A stretch of 33,091 nucleotides of DNA from Eimeria necatrix. Its lineage: Eukaryota > Apicomplexa > Conoidasida > Eucoccidiorida > Eimeriidae. The translations under genes and the position numbers were made by a program. Where the stretch lies: contig NW_013655220.1 of assembly GCF_000499385.1 (NCBI RefSeq), positions 12,501 to 45,591 on the forward strand. Direction: 5' to 3'. The number at the start of each line of letters is the position of its first letter. Position 1 is the stretch's first letter. Shown here one piece after another: positions 32,910 through 33,091 of the stretch. The notes under the pieces were generated by a model. The model ran no database searches and was not told where the DNA came from. It saw nothing but the letters and a program-made list of their open reading frames with translations.

Positions 32910-33091
32910 TCTGCGCGGAGTTTTGCTGCTGCAGCAATCTGCCATTTGCTGCTGTTTGTTTTATTTCTTTTTTGGGTTTGGCAGCAGGGGGATCGAGCCC
33001 CGGGCTTGGGGTGTACAGACAGCCGAGCGAAGCCCCCGGAGAAAATTTGGGAAGCTCATTTGAGGGGCAGCAGCAGCGGGAGCAGCAGCGG
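31711..33091. other. Right end, unassigned
   Basis: A (CAG)n run (31783-31830), the telomere-like block, dense CTG/CAG tracts (32100-32580), an AT-rich stretch (32705-32770), a (CAG)n run (32857-32908), and palindromes at 32822-32835 and 33010-33023. Several frames are open on both strands because of the trinucleotide tracts. None shows a domain, so no gene is called. A gene could extend in from beyond the window. Confidence 0.4.
31952..32014 (+). repeat. Telomere-like TTTAGGG block
   Basis: Nine units with two variants (GGGCTTAGGG and TTTAGTG). Confidence 0.9.

Larger units (their letters stand above)
543..33023. repeat. Dispersed 14-bp palindrome GGTGTACGTACACC and variants, 38 copies
   Basis: Start positions with core TGTACGTACA: 568, 3733, 4185, 5023, 8018, 8144, 8182, 8209, 10248, 11696, 19116, 21562, 21767, 29663, 30040, 30066, 30092, 30118, 31685, 32822. 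Core TGTACATACA or its complement: 543, 3525, 8838, 19663, 19685, 22382, 31138. Core TGTACAGACA or its complement: 1397, 3959, 8369, 8784, 9499, 12248, 21142, 28641, 31547, 33010. One variant TGTATCGACA at 21944. Many copies extend outward as CTGRGG and its mirror, for example at 21767 and 8182. Function is unknown. Confidence 0.9.

Overview
The window looks like nuclear DNA of an Eimeria-type coccidian (Apicomplexa). Three things point there together: interstitial TTTAGGG telomere-like blocks at about a dozen sites, very dense CAG/CTG trinucleotide tracts that run through coding sequence and encode Ala, Gln, Ser, Leu or Cys homopolymers, and intron-rich genes separated by AT-rich DNA. I have no database access, so the genus is an inference from these habits.

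Layout, left to right. 1-1568: telomere-like blocks and unassigned upstream DNA. 1569-2813 (+): a secreted or surface single-pass membrane protein with Gly/Ala/Pro/Gln repeats. 2814-4419: CAG/CTG repeats and AT-rich spacer. 4420-6762 (+): a low-complexity protein whose C-terminal part reads as a cupin fold, possibly CENP-C/Mif2-like. 6776-7796: a 1 kb GGGGCCCC minisatellite. 7797-10119: spacer with clustered 14-bp palindromes and a CTAG tract. 10120-18620 (+): a long split gene encoding an N-terminal PH domain and C-terminal hydrophobic segments; most exon joins were checked for phase by hand. 18621-21876: spacer with a 1 kb TA-rich block. 21877-28233 (-): a split gene for a divergent protein kinase, probably a pseudokinase. 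28264-28640: AT-rich spacer or intron. 28725-30503 (-): a CCCH zinc-finger protein with three fingers in its first 122 residues. 30504-33091: upstream and unassigned DNA.

The genes do not form an operon or an obvious pathway. The shared features are structural. Introns carry telomere-like repeats, CTAG tetranucleotide tracts, TTTA tracts and CTG tracts, and several splice acceptors are the end of a (CTG)n run. Exons tend to carry CAG on the coding strand.

The most unusual signal is a dispersed palindrome, GGTGTACGTACACC and close variants. I count 38 copies in 33 kb. They lie in spacers, introns and even exons, and are absent from 12262-19115 and 22396-28640. Four copies form an exact 26-bp tandem array next to a splice acceptor of the zinc-finger gene, and one is nested in a larger inverted repeat.

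Limits: exon boundaries were inferred by eye from phase and splice consensus. Homopolymer tracts stay open in several frames, so exon ends inside them are uncertain.
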